Shown here piece after piece: positions 22,601 through 36,382 of a stretch of DNA of 64,000 nt (position 1 is the stretch's first letter; every line of letters starts with the position of its first letter). Below the pieces are notes generated by a model. It was given only the letters and a program-made list of their open reading frames with translations, was not told the DNA's origin and made no database searches. Made by a program: the position numbers and the translations under genes. This DNA is from Monilinia fructicola (taxonomy: Eukaryota > Ascomycota > Leotiomycetes > Helotiales > Sclerotiniaceae). The DNA lies in NCBI GenBank assembly GCA_008692225.1, contig VICG01000004.1, positions 2,232,501 to 2,296,500 of the forward strand, read 5' to 3'.

Positions 22601-25600
22601 CTACAAGACCTGTACACTGTGCTTGAATTCACCAAAAACTCCAGTAACGTGAATAAACAAGAAGTAGTAGCATGATGTGCCAGGCTCATGCTTCAACATC
22701 ACAATCCCGGTACCTTTTCAACCCTTCCCCCTGTACATTTTCAAGTTATCCCATAGCAAAAAACAATCGACATCTATTCAGCTCTGTTCCCCTTTTGCAG
22801 CACACGCTGCACAGCGAAGACATCGCTTTGAACATTAGCAATGCGATCCCATCAACACACAAACCATCCATCCATCCCGTGAATGATTGCCAACCAATTT
22901 ACGAAGCAAAGTCATCGAAGTCTGCTAACACATATCAAAACATGCTCTCGCGAAGAAACACCAAGCCACGCAGAGCCAGCCAATTCGGTGCCGATTAACA
23001 CATCGTACCGTAATCATTCCAAATCACGCCTGGGCTTTGGGAACTTCCTCCTTGTGTGTTATAAAACATCAAAAATGCCATAGCTGTAAGAAATCCCTGC
23101 CTTGCCTCCGTCTTGAATCCCGGCCTGGGAACAGCTAAGAACTGCGCTCACCTAACCACAAAGTTTTACGGGCACGTGTATCTACTCCGAGAACCAAGTC
23201 ACAAACCGCTGGCAGTGGCATACGAGAGGAGAACACTAATAGCATATGCATGCGTGATATGAAGTTCAGTAAACTGGGGAGATCTTGAAAACCCGACACA
23301 TATCGCCCGAAAGAGTCATATCATCAGGTTCATAGTTTGAAAAGGCAGGAATTGGCTTCGAAACTTTCAGCCATCGCGATCTTCGTGATGATCTGGAGAC
23401 GCGGGACTTCCTCTGCGTCATGAATATCGTCACAGTTTGTTAAGTATCCTCGAAGTGAATGTATCCACGGGACCCAGACCGCAAGTCTATAAGCAGAATC
23501 AATCACACATGACTTCACTGATAATAGGTTTTTTATCATAATCTTGAAGCTGATGAGTAGTTGTGGAAACTTACTCAAGAATCAAGGTTTTCTGCATAGA
23601 TGATTCCGTACTGCCATAACAAAATACAGTCGTGGTCCTGACACGTGCATCTCATGTGTATACCTCAAAGTTTTGTTGCATATCTGAAAAGAAAGAAAAA
23701 AGAAGAAAGAAACAGATTGGGCTCATATAGCGCTGTGGCGCAGAACGCCACCATCTTTTAAAAGGTAAAAATCACGCATGTCTGTCCGTTCGACGTTATG
23801 AGCTCAGATGGGCCCAGTAGATTGATCTCCTTTAGCGCCGAGTTTTTGGAACACGATACTCTTTGTAACTTTCCACTACCTATTTGACGCTACGTGAGAG
23901 ATGGATGTGTACGCAAATGCGCGGACGCATACCTCTAGGCACTAGACCTGCAGCAAGATTTTATACTTTGGTTACGTGGATAGACCTCGGGAGCTTGATT
24001 TACCGCCCAGAATAACTTATCGTTGTGGCAGTACAAGGTGGCTGGTGTGGGACTTGTTCGGACAGAATGAACTGGCCGAGGATGACCAGAAGACCTTTGT
24101 CTCTTACCGAAAGACATGATCAATTCTTGTACAACCGTAAACTTTCGGAACTTCAATCTAGACCAATCCATCTCCATCCCTTTGGGCAAAAAGACAAATG
24201 AGAAACTTGCAAGGTTTGCCCGCATTCATGTGAACGAACTCGGCAACGAGTGGTAACCGTTGGATTGGCCGCCATGCGAGACAAGTCCCGTCGGGTACTG
24301 TAAGTAATCGGCCAACAATCTTGTATATGTTAAGCAGCGACTAGGTATTCAAACAAGCGTTATCCGCCACAAGGTAGCAAGCGCGCTTTTGGAATGAAGG
24401 TAGAATCGAATCCCGGAGACCTCAGGTTTCCTGGAATCGTTTCTTCATATCCTCCGCCTTCTATATTTCTGATTGCAAAGTCGCAAGGGAAGTTTTCTTG
24501 CGAGGCAATCATTACTGCGTCTTGTTTCATAATCTTCAGAAGCAAGTTTGCACACCAGTTCACTGCTGTGCTACCGACGCTTGAGCACGTCGAATCCCTC
24601 CTTTACACCAGGATCTTCCCTTGATTAGGGCAGATTTTGATCTTGTGTTACAGTTCTCTTAATCTTGAAGGTGTCATCGCTATTCCTCATCATGTGTGCA
24701 GCACACTCTCTCGATTTGTACATCTTGCGCACTCTACTTCTCAGCCCTATATCCCATGCCCATGAGCAACATCATTCTTCCCGAGATTCTAGGTTTTGGG
24801 CTGGTCTTGCTATTTCATCCGTTTTCATTTCTCAAGTAACTACTGCTGCTATACTTCGAGGCCAACTCTCTTATAATTTTTGATTGAGAACCTCTAGTTA
24901 TGATTTGCTAGATGATGATTATGGTTGGCGTTTTACTGTTCGAATTAATGCACGGAGTTGTGGAGGTTTCTGTTGAGTAGGGCCCTCACGGCCTTAAGCA
25001 ATCGAGATGGTGGAAGTCTTGAAAAGATTCTAGGAGAAATGATCAACGATAAAGCTGTTATTCGTCTTCCTTTTATCTTCTGCTAAGAACTAACATTTGG
25101 TTGAAGAAACTCCAAATTGTAGAATTTCCCATCCTACCACTTGGTGTCATTACTGGTTAAGTAATAGGTCTGGTTCTAGATGATCCAGCAGCAGATTTAT
25201 CTCAAGTTGAACCCGGAAAGCCACATTATGATAGGTTTTGGAGATGTTCCCTTTTGCTCTCCCTAACCCGACTGCCTCTATATTGGTTCTCCTTGGTTGA
25301 TTTATAATATATTTGGGTTAAAAGAAGCACTAGACACAAGCAAGGAAGAATAGGTTATAAAATTTTGTTGAAAGAGAGGTTCGATGCTAAAAGCCCCCAA
25401 ATTTCGGAGAAGATTGAAGAGCAATGATGATGGAGAAGGAGGAAGATGATTTGAAAACCGCACCTCTATTGTCAGATGACAATACTTTAGTACCATACCT
25501 CGGTCAACGGTATTGGAGGCATCCCTTAGGGACGCGAAAATTCGCCGTTAGCAACGTGGAAATAAGCTTCGTATAAACAGACAGTCATATGCATCATATC

Positions 25601-25710
25601 CTATGGCCTCTTCTCTATTCACTCAGCATCGTACGGTATTGCATCCATAATTATTGCCCATCTCAAACGTTACCCATCATCACCTTCCACCCATCTTCCC
25701 TTCAAATTCA
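19648..25710. other. long intergenic region, no supportable gene
   Basis: About 6 kb with only short open frames lacking family features. It contains a 12-bp minisatellite (20963-21034, separate entry) and otherwise ordinary, moderately AT-rich DNA. Some frames near 20.4-21.6 kb and 23.3-24.6 kb could be exons of unrecognised genes, but no start, splice and stop combination gave a convincing product. Confidence 0.45.
20963..21034. repeat. 12-bp minisatellite TTTGGTGAGGTC, six copies
   Basis: Six contiguous units with one to two substitutions each. The 12-bp unit preserves frame and would read F-G-E-V on the + strand, but no ATG leads into it. Probably non-coding. Confidence 0.85.
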
Positions 25711-26121
25711 ATGTTGTCTTTGGTTTTAGTACTTTTTCATCTTCCCCGCATTCAAAAACTTCACTATCAACAAAATGACGCAGATGCTGCAGAAATCGGC
25801 CGTATGCTTACTTTCTGGGGATTCTTCTACATATCCATCCGTCTTTGGCTAGCCGGTCTCCTCAATAGATATTTCCCCGCCCTACACGTCTTCCGCTACG
25901 ATTGCATCGGAATTCTACTCATCTACCCAGGTACCGAGGTGTCCAAGTATCCAGGTACTCCTTTTACAACACTTCTTCCCCATCCAAGCAATTTCATCGT
26001 GCTCTGTATTCTCTCTGTGACCAAAGGATGTATATCAGATTTTGGCTTTGCTTCGGGCACAGAACTTATTGCAAAGACCTGCACAGATCACAGTGGAAGA
26101 GGGAGGTTAATGGTCGAGTGA
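25711..26121 (+). CDS. doubtful hydrophobic ORF, 136 aa
   Basis: ATG-initiated frame with several hydrophobic stretches (MLSLVLVLFHLPR, LTFWGFFYISIRLWLAGLL, FIVLCILSVTKG). No family is recognised. A second overlapping + frame (25902-26345) is also open and rich in W/R. It may be an exon of a membrane protein or a chance frame. It is listed only because it is the best coding candidate in this stretch. Confidence 0.15.
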   Translation: MLSLVLVLFHLPRIQKLHYQQNDADAAEIGRMLTFWGFFYISIRLWLAGLLNRYFPALHVFRYDCIGILLIYPGTEVSKYPGTPFTTLLPHPSNFIVLCILSVTKGCISDFGFASGTELIAKTCTDHSGRGRLMVE

Positions 26122-29100
26122 GTGCGTTGGCAAGGATCTTGGGGGCCAATCTAGGCGGGCGGTATGTTGGATTTGGAGGCAAATGTGGGTTGCATCGGGG
26201 TGTGATTCCGGGGGCGGTCCAGTGGTGGAGGTGCAGGTGGCGCTTGCTTTACAGTACAGCATCACCTCTTTCGCTGATGACGGACGATGCGAGAGATTGG
26301 CTGGTGTATTACCGTAAACAAGATGGGTGGCGATTTCGGATATAATGAGTCCTACTAGCGAATTCCATGTTCTTTAAACACACTTGACCTCAGGTTCGCT
26401 CCTCCACCAACCCAAATGCACGCATCTCAAACAAATCAAACAGATGGACGATCGCACCGTAGCCCCTACTGTAATTTCTCGAATGATCACCGCAAAAGAG
26501 GCGTCTGGTGGACTAGTTACAAAGGCAACACACCATACCCGACACCAACATTCAAAACATGATCTCCGCATCTCCCTCCCTCATTCTCCCTTCTTGACCT
26601 CCCGCCCATCTCCACGATCGTCGCCTGACCGACTCCGTCTAGCTAGCTAGCGAGAAATTTAACCTTATCTCTTCATAGCCACCACAACTTCACAATCAAT
26701 ACTGTAGATACCATTGTACTGTACTGTACTGTACTGTATACAGTACTGTGATGACCAAAACCGCTTCCCAATCCCACTCATCGTCCACGGTCCCGTAACC
26801 TTGCTGTAAATTGTGCGTTCCGGAAAATCCATCGAGAGAACAAAACTACTGTCCACGGGTACGGTAGTCCGTCCGTCTGTCCGTCTGTCTGGGGAACCTC
26901 AGGACCCCTCCCCGATTCCACGTAATCCCATCCAATCCCGTCCTCGCTCGTCTGCGGCCTCGTACTGACTGTCCTGTCCTGTGCTGTACTCCCTCGTATT
27001 GCGCCCCCCGTCCACCTTCTCCACCCTGCTGACTCATCTCAGCCTACCCATGATCCATCTTATCCATCGTGTGGCACTGGCACTGGCACGCCGCACGCAC
27101 GCCAGCCACCCACCTCAAGCTTTGAGCATCAACGGGAAGAACGGGCTTGGCCCTCTTGGCTCTTGGCTCTTGGCTCTTGGCTTACGTTTGAGACAGACAC
27201 ACAGCGGAGGATAATGGAAGGATAGGGAAGGAAGGAAGGAGGGAAGGATACTGTGCAGTACTGTACTGCTGCTGTACAGTACTGTAGCATAAGACAAGCA
27301 AGCATCAGACAAGCATCAGACGGCTCACGGCAAGCTGGCGATAAGGTGAGAATAAGCTTCTCCAAGCGTGCACCAAGGAATTCCAAGCCGGGAGTGTGGA
27401 ATCATGACGATATACATACATACAGTATTGGGGGGAAGGGGGATTTTGGGATGATGGATGGGTATGAGAAGAGTTGTGAGGCGACGCGACGCATGTGCTT
27501 GGTTGGTTTGTTTGTTTGTGTTGTGTTTGTTGTATTTAAAATCATTGATGGGATCGATTTGATGCGTTGAATTTGCTCTACGGGGAAATAGATACTACAG
27601 TACTGTATCGATTATCCATGGATATCTATCATGTCATGTCATGTCATGTTATGTCATGTCCCATTACATTACATCCAATTATCTCAAGGGCGGTACTGAC
27701 TGTATCATATCAAATCGAGAGAAAAGAAAAGGAGAGGGAAAACGGAAAACCTGTTTGTTACGCAGCCCTGCTCTGCCCTGCCCTGCCCTGCCCTGTACCT
27801 GCCGACAGCGCCGAAACGCCGGAAACACGATGTCACCGAGTCGAGCAGTGAGTGGACCGAGTCATTGAGGCAATGATGAAGTAAGTAACTGTCAGTCAGT
27901 CAGTCAGTCAGTATGAAGTAATAAAGTAATAAGGAGAGGCTGTGCCGCACTCACAGTACAGGTACAGAGTGCATACATACATAAAACTTTTGTGGACGCT
28001 GACGTACCGTACTGTATCAGAAATTCAGAAGGAGGGATGGAAATTGTGGAATAATGAATTTATTATTATTTTCGATCTGGCTGGATTGGTGGACTCGGGA
28101 CTCAGGATTTGGGACTGATGATGATTCATGTTCGATATTCTCTTTTTTTTTCTTTTTTCTTTTTTTTTCTTCTTTCCTTTTTTGGGTTGGTTGATGATGG
28201 AGGTAAGTTAAACTCTATTGTGAGGGAGGCGTGGGATGGATATCTCCAGCTACCTAGAGCGGTACTGCAGTTGTAAGCATCAATATTCCAAGGTTGTCTA
28301 CTATCTAGATATCTATGGATGTATACTACTAATAATAAATATAATCATAAAAAATATAATCATAATAAATATAACCATAATAAATATAACCATAATAAAT
28401 ATAATTATAATAAATATAATCATATTAAATATAATAAAAATCATAATTATAATAAATTATAATCATAAATAAATATATATCATAATAAATATAATCATAG
28501 TTCTAATAAATATAATAATAATAATAATAATAATAAGTATACGTATACGTATCATTGATACAGTATAGAGTATCCATACCTATGCATAGCCTTCTTTATA
28601 AAGCTGAGTACTTGAGTCTTGTAGAGGTAACAATGGTAACAACGAGGGTGAGTGGATTATTAAATGGATTGAATGGATCAAATTGATTGGATGGATTGGA
28701 TGGATTGGATTGGATTGAATGGATCAAATGGATCAAATGGAGCGATTAATTGATTGAATGAAATGCATTAATAGACTCACGACCCACGAGTCACCACTTA
28801 CTAAAAATGGATTACTTGTACTAGCGTGGAGTACAGAGCAGTCAATGGATTAAATCGTACGGAGCACCTGCCTCCTGCCTCCTGCCTCCTGCCTCCTGTT
28901 TGATGGAGAAGTGGCTCAGTCCTCGGGTGACAATTATTACTGAATGAGGAAAATGGTACGTTGATTCTTATGTTTGTGTATAAAAATAAATTGAATTTAA
29001 TGAATCTTTGTTTGACCTGTGAATCGTTGCTGTGCCTTTTCTTTGGGATTTATACTCCTCTCTCCTTCTCTCTCTCCTTCTCTCGGTCAATACATTTCAC

Positions 29101-29244
29101 AATCGTCAATTTTCAATCTTCAATCCTCAATCTTCAATCCTCAATCTTCAATCGTTCTTTTGATAAAGCTTCACAAGTAATCAACCCAATCCAAATCAAA
29201 TCACCAACCTACCTAGTACCTCCAATAATAATAAATCACTCAAA
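26122..29244. other. intergenic, dense in short tandem repeats
   Basis: Includes TGTAC repeats (about 26714-26740), CTTGGCT repeats near 27150-27180, ATGTC (27627-27660), CCTGC (27768-27797), TCAG (27892-27912), an AT-rich ATAATAAATATAATC tract (28318-28540), GGATTGGAT repeats (28650-28740), CTCCTGC (28868-28900) and TCAATCTTCAATCC (29100-29155). No gene was found. Confidence 0.55.
28318..28540. repeat. AT-rich ATAATAAATATAATC-type repeat
   Basis: Tandem, imperfect 12-15 base units made only of A and T with an occasional C, ending in an (ATA)n run. The isoleucine/asparagine-rich frame across it (28236-28472) is an artefact. Confidence 0.8.
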
Positions 29245-29684
29245 ATGCCTTTCGAAGCTCAACAACCTCAAGCTCAGCAAATGGAGATGTCCACCACAAA
29301 TGGTCCTATCACCGAACAACCCGTTTGTCCTCCCTTCTCCTTCTCCTTCTCTTTCTCCTTCTCCTCCTTTTCCACTCCTCTCATCCATATCCAACTCTCA
29401 CAACCCACACCACACCACACCACTCCAACCCATCCCACCCCCAAAACCACAAACAGACCCCAAAACTAACCCGACACGCAGCGTCAAAACGAAGGAATGA
29501 GCGCCGACGTCTCCATGCGAGGCGGTGGAGGATGCTGGTACGTCCCCCCCCCCCCCCATGCACCCCCTCACACCAACAGAACGAGCCGCTAACCCCCCGC
29601 TCCCCTCGCAGCGAAGCCTGTCTCGCGTGCTGTCTTCTCGATGAGCTATGCGCCTGTCTCATTTGCGACGAGTGCTGTTGTTGA
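29245..29684 (+). CDS. small cysteine-rich CYSTM-like protein, 68 aa, three exons
   Basis: Exons 29245-29322, 29482-29537 and 29612-29684 total 207 nt, exactly in frame. Intron 1 (159 nt) has donor GTTTGT, branch ACTAAC and acceptor CAG. Intron 2 (74 nt) has donor GTACGT, branch GCTAAC and acceptor CAG, and contains 14 consecutive C. The product starts MPFEAQQPQAQQMEM, passes a Gln/Met-rich hydrophilic half, then GGGGCCEACLACCLLDELCA and ends CLICDECCC: eleven Cys in the last 25 residues. This layout (polar Q/P-rich N-terminus, C-terminal Cys-dense amphipathic segment) is that of CYSTM proteins, which associate with membranes and are linked to stress tolerance in fungi and plants. It is too fragmented to be seen as one open frame. 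The role here is inferred. Confidence 0.82.
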
Positions 29685-32600
29685 TTCATTCGTATACACG
29701 TCTTGTATCCGTGCACATCCATTCACGATTCATATGATTGGACGCAGAGGCGAGGCGAGGAAGGATGGAAGGATGGATGGATGGATGCATGATGATTGAT
29801 TGATACCCGTGGTTCGTGAATGAATGGAGGGATGGACGGAGATGAGTTTTTATGCGCGCGATGAAGTAGATGATGATGCGAATTTGAAGAATGCAATGCG
29901 AATACAAGGCCAGATTTAATACACATGCGAGATGCGAGCGCAATGATGATTTTATCTTTTACCGCCCGTCTATCTATCTATCTGTCTGTCTGTCTGTCTG
30001 TCTGTCTTTTCCTCCCCAAATCCAAATCATCCATTCCCCTCCCCACCGCGTGTGTCTGGTCTCAAACGCAAGCAAAGCGCTCCTCGCCATACACAATGAA
30101 AGCACTTCTTTCCCACTTCGAGACGCCAACTAGATACCTAGTGGGTAGTAAGTCGTGAGTAGTCGGACTCTCGACGACCTCGGGATACAGAGCAATTTGG
30201 CAAATGCAAATGCAGATGCAGATGCCAAGCCAAGGAACACGTGTAGGTGCGCGCGTGGAATATGGACTCCGTATGGAGTTCCAAGGTTAGCTGAAGTCAG
30301 TGAGCCACGTTTTGATTCGGTGGTTGATGAATTTGATGCGTGTCTTTTCTTCCACTCTGGTGTTTCGTTTCGTTTCGTTTGGTTTCTCTACCCTTTTTGG
30401 GGAAGGGGGCGATGGTGTGTGGATTGTGGATTGTGGACTGTGAGGTATTGATACTGTTAGCATTTATGTGGATAATTAGAGAGCAGAAGAGCTGTGTAGC
30501 GGAGGAGCTGGTGGTAGCGATGATGATATTGTGGTGATTCATCGTGGGTGGAGGGTGGGAGATTGTGGTGTGGATTTTGCGAGGTGCGGATTGGGATGCT
30601 TAGAAGTGTCTCCTGTGGTGTTTTGACGGCGGGTTGCAGATGGGCAGGGAGGTGGGAGGTGGGGTGATGCGTCTTTTGGGATTCTTGGAGGAGGCGTTGG
30701 CGGAGTGTTTCGCTGGTCGTGCAATGATGATGGTGTATGTCGATCAAATCGATTCACGTGCGACGGGCGTACTTACCCGGATATATTCTTCGACTAGAGA
30801 CAAAGCAGCCGAAAGGACGGTTAGGGAGTCTGGGGTTAATAGTTCCTCACAGTTTGAATTTCCCACCCTTGGGGAATACTGGGGGATGGTTCGTGGTCTC
30901 ACTACGAAAAGAGGTGTTGGTGGGTGGACGCGTAATTTGCCTTCAGGTGAGTGAAGTGGAGTTAGGTCAGGGTGGCATATGGAAAAATGTGGAGAGATTA
31001 ATGTGCCCTTATAGGTGCAGTCCTGGGTTGATGAAGGCGTGATACCGGTAGGAGTCACGGGGAGTCCATCTGGAACAAGGTTTCTGTTGATTAATCTTAC
31101 ACATCGCCTTCTAGTATAACGTGTAGCATTGTTGCTTTGATGAAAGTACCCAAGGATGGTAAAGCTTGTTGGCTTTCGGAGTTGGATGTACGATACTGTC
31201 CAATGATTACATTATCGGACTCCTGGTCCCAACAGTCAGCAGATATCTCATTCACTCGTATTTTTGGACCGGTCGGTTGAAGATCTTGCGGCGACTTCTG
31301 CATCGTTCGATATTGTACTAGTCATCTATTGTGAGCCATTTCACGGGCTTCGCGGTGGGGAGTGGAAATGTATCCGTCAGGATTTCGCTCCTTGGATACG
31401 GCGCTGATTGACGACATGCCTAAGCGGATGGTCTTCACAATTTTCTGTACCCTAAGCAAATTGGCGGTATTTTGTACATTTACAAGCCTCTTATCACCGC
31501 CGCCGTTGGAGAAGTAACCTCTTTTCCGAGCCTTTCTATCTCGTCGTCCAAGTGAGTGGTTGCGGCACGGGATGATCAAAGCCTCTTTGTGGCCGTATAT
31601 GGAATATTTCGATCCCTGAAGACCCAATAGCCCATTAAAGAACTATCTCCCCGCTTTCTCTTTCCCTCATCGCAAAGCCGGCAAGCGGATGGTCCTCAGT
31701 AGGCCTCAAAAACGTAAGTTACGATGATGAATTGTGAGATGCAATTTTCCGACCATGGCAGCCCTATTTTTCGGATCGACACGGCGCGTTCGGAGCGTAA
31801 GATCAATGTCCCTTATCTCAAGGTTCACGCTACTGTCTTAGACATAGGATTTTGGACTGGAGTATTCCGTGTCAAAAACTGAGTTCATAATCTCGCTTTT
31901 TTTTGGCTTTGAGGAAGACAAAGTTGTGGATCTCGGCGCAAGACTAGAGATTAGTCTACGATCATCAGGGATGCGGATACATGCAGCTGTTTCTCGAATG
32001 TAGTGCGCCACAACTTTATCATCACGTTATACAATGCATGAGAATCCTATGCAATGAAGAAGTTGCGCGGCTGTGAAGAAGGTAGAAGAATGCGGAGGAA
32101 AATTTGGTGGGTTTGGGCGAGTGGGAGCAAAGCATGGCATGGAAATAAAGGAAACCCAGAGATTTTAGAAACCAGTTACATGACCTAGTATAATACCATA
32201 ATCTACCAACCTCTCGACAACAAGGCGACCAATTATGCATCGTAGCGATGCTTTCGACTGTGCTTTACAAGAGCTCTTGACTTCTGTAGTGAGATCAGAA
32301 AGTGTCAACTTAACATCATTGCCATCTCTTCCCACTACCAGCCGGGTATAGTTGGGTCGCCAGGATCTGCAGCAAATTATGCGAGGCATGTATAGTACTG
32401 TATTGACCCAGCTTGCGACCAGAGTCAGGAAGATGGTACCTGTCAGCGAAACCAGGTACCTTCTTGCAAGCTAGTAAATAACTCTTCTATACCCAAAACC
32501 ATACTCGGGAGTGAAATAAACAATAAGGAACTGTTGAACAGGTTCAATAATGTATATTATTCAACTCCATCTCATGTCATCTGAAGCCACATGCCTCCAT

Positions 32601-35304
32601 ATCATAGGTACGAGATATTGAGCGGCTATGAGCCCCCTTGAAATGGAGCCGACTTGAGAAGAATTTTCTGAGTAGTGGAATGTTGGATCCAAGAATCGCA
32701 CACCTACTCTATGACTTTCTTGAGGGCCGGTCAGGAATCTCTCGAGAGGCTTGGTGAAGCCCACATTTGCGAGGGCATAATTGTCGAATCTTCTCTACTC
32801 CACCCGTAGGCAAGTATATGCTTAGTCCATTCTAGGTTGTTTTCCTCAATACCTGATCCTGTTTTTCAATCTCACATTCCACTTTCCTGTTTCCTTGTAT
32901 ACATCCATTCTTTTTCTTTCCCGATGCAGCTCTAACTCCTAATTTTCTTCATGTATTTCCAAGTATTCCTTGATGAGTTGGGAGATGATAACTCATCATC
33001 TTTACAATCAGTCACTCAGTCCCCTACGCATCTTCTGGACACAATCTTTCCCGGAAGCCGAACCATCTCTTCATGAAATCTATATCACACTGCAGCTGTC
33101 CGTGAGAGTCGATAATATATTAGGCTTCGAGTATCCATACGAAGAACCCTCCGTCGTATGTAACTTCTCTCTTTCATACATGGCCATTGACCCGAGTTCA
33201 TAATTAGAGCCTGGAGTTCTCAATGAACAAACATATGTGATATGACAGGTCTAGCTTGTTGAATCGATCGCCCTGCCGTCGACGTCCTTTGCAAATTCTA
33301 AACGAGGCAGAATGTCTCGTTCACCGTGCTCAATGCCTTGGCATCTTTTCTTTCGGCAGATATTTTCATTTGTGCAGTATTATCAGTCAAGCCAAATGGA
33401 TCTGATTCACGGGTTCCAAGTTCCAAGGTTGTTATGTATGTTCCCAAATCAGTAGTTGTCAAACTACCTAGTAGGTCTCCGGAATATCAACCCACCATGA
33501 TTGGTTGTGAGCCTTACATAATTACTGGCAGAAAGGGGCGGTGTGAATTTGACGGCACTTCCTCTCCGACTTCACTTGATCATCATCTTTTCTCTACCTC
33601 AATACACCAGGAACCAGAAGTCAGCGACAAGTTGCATCCTTCGAATCAATGATTACCGAGCTTAAATGCACCAAGTCTTCTGTACTTTCATTCCACTGGT
33701 ACTTGAAAATGGCCAATTGCCAGCTCCGCTGTGGTGACTAACTGTTGCGCTCCCTTTCCTCTTTCCACTCCCACTTCCCTTTTCCTTTCTGTTTCTGTTT
33801 CAATCAATACATCTCCATCCAAAAACTATTACTTCTTGACTTGGTACTTTCCGCGCAGTGATTCTGGTGCCGAATTCCGAATATACTTCCAGTCATAAGA
33901 GACAAAGCTCAAATTGTATGTAATTTTCAAGAGCTTTTGACCCTACAGGCATCTCCTGCCAAGCATTCTATCACCACTGCCTCACGATCTCCTTCATATT
34001 CAGGAGAAGTCTCGTCAATTATATACAACGGTATAAGCTTCAAACCATGTCCCAGGCAGTGCAATCACACTCTCTAAGATAAACCCGTGCCCCCGAAGAC
34101 TATTTTCTTGTGATTGATTGATTGAAAGAAGAGAATCTTGTCCAAACAAGAAGGAAACAGTTCAAATCTATTTCTTATTATGCTCTTATGTTTGGAGTCG
34201 GTCCAGATAAAAGATCCCTGGCTTGGCAACTAACCACTTGTTGTGGTCGTCCCGCCGACTCCAAGACCCATAAGACTATCCTTCTGATAAACTAAACCCA
34301 GATTTGTTATCTTTAACAAATGTAATATTCATACCATTTTCACAACAACAATCTCAGGCAGTCCCAAAGCTGGATCTTCTCAGAACTTCTGAAACTCTCC
34401 AACTCTGGACACCATTACCACAAATGCCCCAGCCAGGTCACCCTGCAGAAAAATCATTATACCGCTCAAAGGATGTGTCTCCTATCCTCTGAGCCATTAC
34501 TGGCCTCGCACATCTCAACTGAATTTCTCTTGCCCTCTTCTAGATCGCCCAGTTTCGCGCTGAGCAGCACCAAATAATTACACACTTAGCGCGCAACTTC
34601 ATCGACGCCTTGTTACTCTCCAGGTCCCCAAACTCTGCAGCACTGTTTTTTTCTCGCCAGCGCCTTCGAGAGGCTCAAGTCACGGTATTTATACAGCTAT
34701 ACTGCATTGAATGGAGAGCTAAAATATTCTGTGAAGATAGCTACGTTTTCATTGTCTTTATCCCGCCATCTAAATTTATGCTGGCATAAATATGACGGAG
34801 CACATATATCATTGTCTGGTCTGTTGAAATGGAGGACGACTTCGACATCTCGCTTTATCTTGTTCATGAAAGTGTTTTGTCAATACATCTTCCAAGTTTA
34901 CCATGACATCGGGGAAGCAGACAAGCAACTTGTCGCTGAGCTATGGAATTTCAATTATACAGTCATTACAGAATGGTCACAAGAAGGTATTTTCGTTAAT
35001 ATAAAAAAAGCATAAATTGGTTCCTCCAGTTATCAGCAAAGTGATGCAATGGCTCAATGACTAAAGTAGTCTGAGAAAATGCAAAACCGACAGCATCCAA
35101 CGCACCAATCTTATATGATCCTGTTATCACTACCGCAAGTCAAATATCCATCAATATTTCAGCAATATAATAGCCATTTCATTCAGAAAATAAAAAAACA
35201 ATATCGCGAATAAAATCAATCTGGAAATGTCAGTGAAAATACGACGGCATTTTTGCAAGATATGGCAATTACCTTGACAGATATCGAAACGATTGCAAGA
35301 GAGT
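29685..35304. other. long intergenic region, no supportable gene
   Basis: Contains a TCTG/TCTA repeat (about 29967-30007), GGATGGAT repeats near 29762-29786 and a GGTACCTG inverted pair around 32436-32461. Open frames (for example minus 31322-31627 and plus 33326-33652) show no recognisable family features. The right part is the 3' flank of the 2EXR gene. Confidence 0.45.
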
Positions 35305-36382
35305 TTACTGGTGGTTGCGACAGATGAATCTTGCAAAGACCCGGTTTGGGAAGTTCTGTTCTTGTCTCATCATTGTCTCGACTCGTCCCAAGCTCTCCAT
35401 AATTCCAGCTTTATGATTTAGAGAGCCAATTCTACTGAAAAGCAACTCTGTTGCAGCTGCACCGAATAACGGAATTCTCCCATTCATGACATGAATTTGC
35501 ATATCCGAGCGTGGACGTCTGTCGGGTCGGGAAAATTTAACGTCTTGAATCATAAAATCCATGTGAAAAGTATGGGGGATGGTCAGGTCGACCAAATGGG
35601 CCATAACCATTACTGACTCAAGCAATGGTAATTGTCGGACAACCTGTGCAAGTTTCTGAAGATTTTCGTGGAATTCATGAATTGGCAGACAAATGTGTCG
35701 AATCTTTCTGAATTCTTCACGATTCTTGAGACTACCGACAAAGTTCCAAGGTGGAGCTTCTCCGCGAAAGGACCGAAGGGAAATGAGGTGAATAACATCA
35801 ATTTGGGGGTTGATGAAAACTCCTCTCTTGTTACCATGATAATGAGAAGGGTTGAGTTGAAACATTGGCTGGTAAATACCAACCATTGCTGACAAAGCTC
35901 CCTTGCAAGAGTTGAGAAAATGTGGTCGCTTCGCGCCAATCACGGTATATTCATCATCATGAGGATGAAGTGTGACATCAACATCTTCCTCGATCATGGT
36001 AATGATCCGGGAATGATTCAATGAGACCATTTCCCATATCTTATTTTGGATTTCGACAACAAGCTTGCCAAACAATGGGAAGCTTGCGGCTAGTGGTCTA
36101 GCAATAACCTGAGCTACCGGAGTGTCACCGCCAACTGGCGTGCATACTCTGGAATTCTTCTCTAGGTCGAGCCAGCCAAATCGGTCCAAAAGTTGGCCAC
36201 CAGACTTGTTACCCATCGCAAGATCGAGCCATTCGGACTTATTAAACTCTGCAGCGGTTGCCGATGGAGTTCTGGCAAACATCCTAATGTTAAAACTGCC
36301 CAGGACGTCAGCATAACTCACCCCAGTTTAACCCCGGAATTGGAGCCATTTGAATGAAAAATACTTACTGAATAGATGACAT
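35305..36382 (-). CDS. 2EXR-domain protein, 334 aa
   Basis: Proposed exons are 36382-36369 (14 nt) and 36295-35305. The 73-nt intron has donor GTAAGT, branch TGCTGAC and acceptor CAG. The joined frame is 335 codons and begins MSSIHFNIRMFARTPSA. If the micro-exon is wrong, the start is the internal MFARTPSA. The domain opens at FPLFGKLVVEIQNKIWEMV with SRIITMIEE after it, the hallmark of the fungal-expanded 2EXR family (F-box-like first strand-helix), followed by a leucine-rich body (RKIRHICLPIHEF, VVRQLPLLESVMVM). These are intracellular proteins of unknown biochemical role; a link to ubiquitin ligase adaptors has been suggested only from the resemblance to F-box regions. No signal peptide or membrane span. 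Confidence 0.82.
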
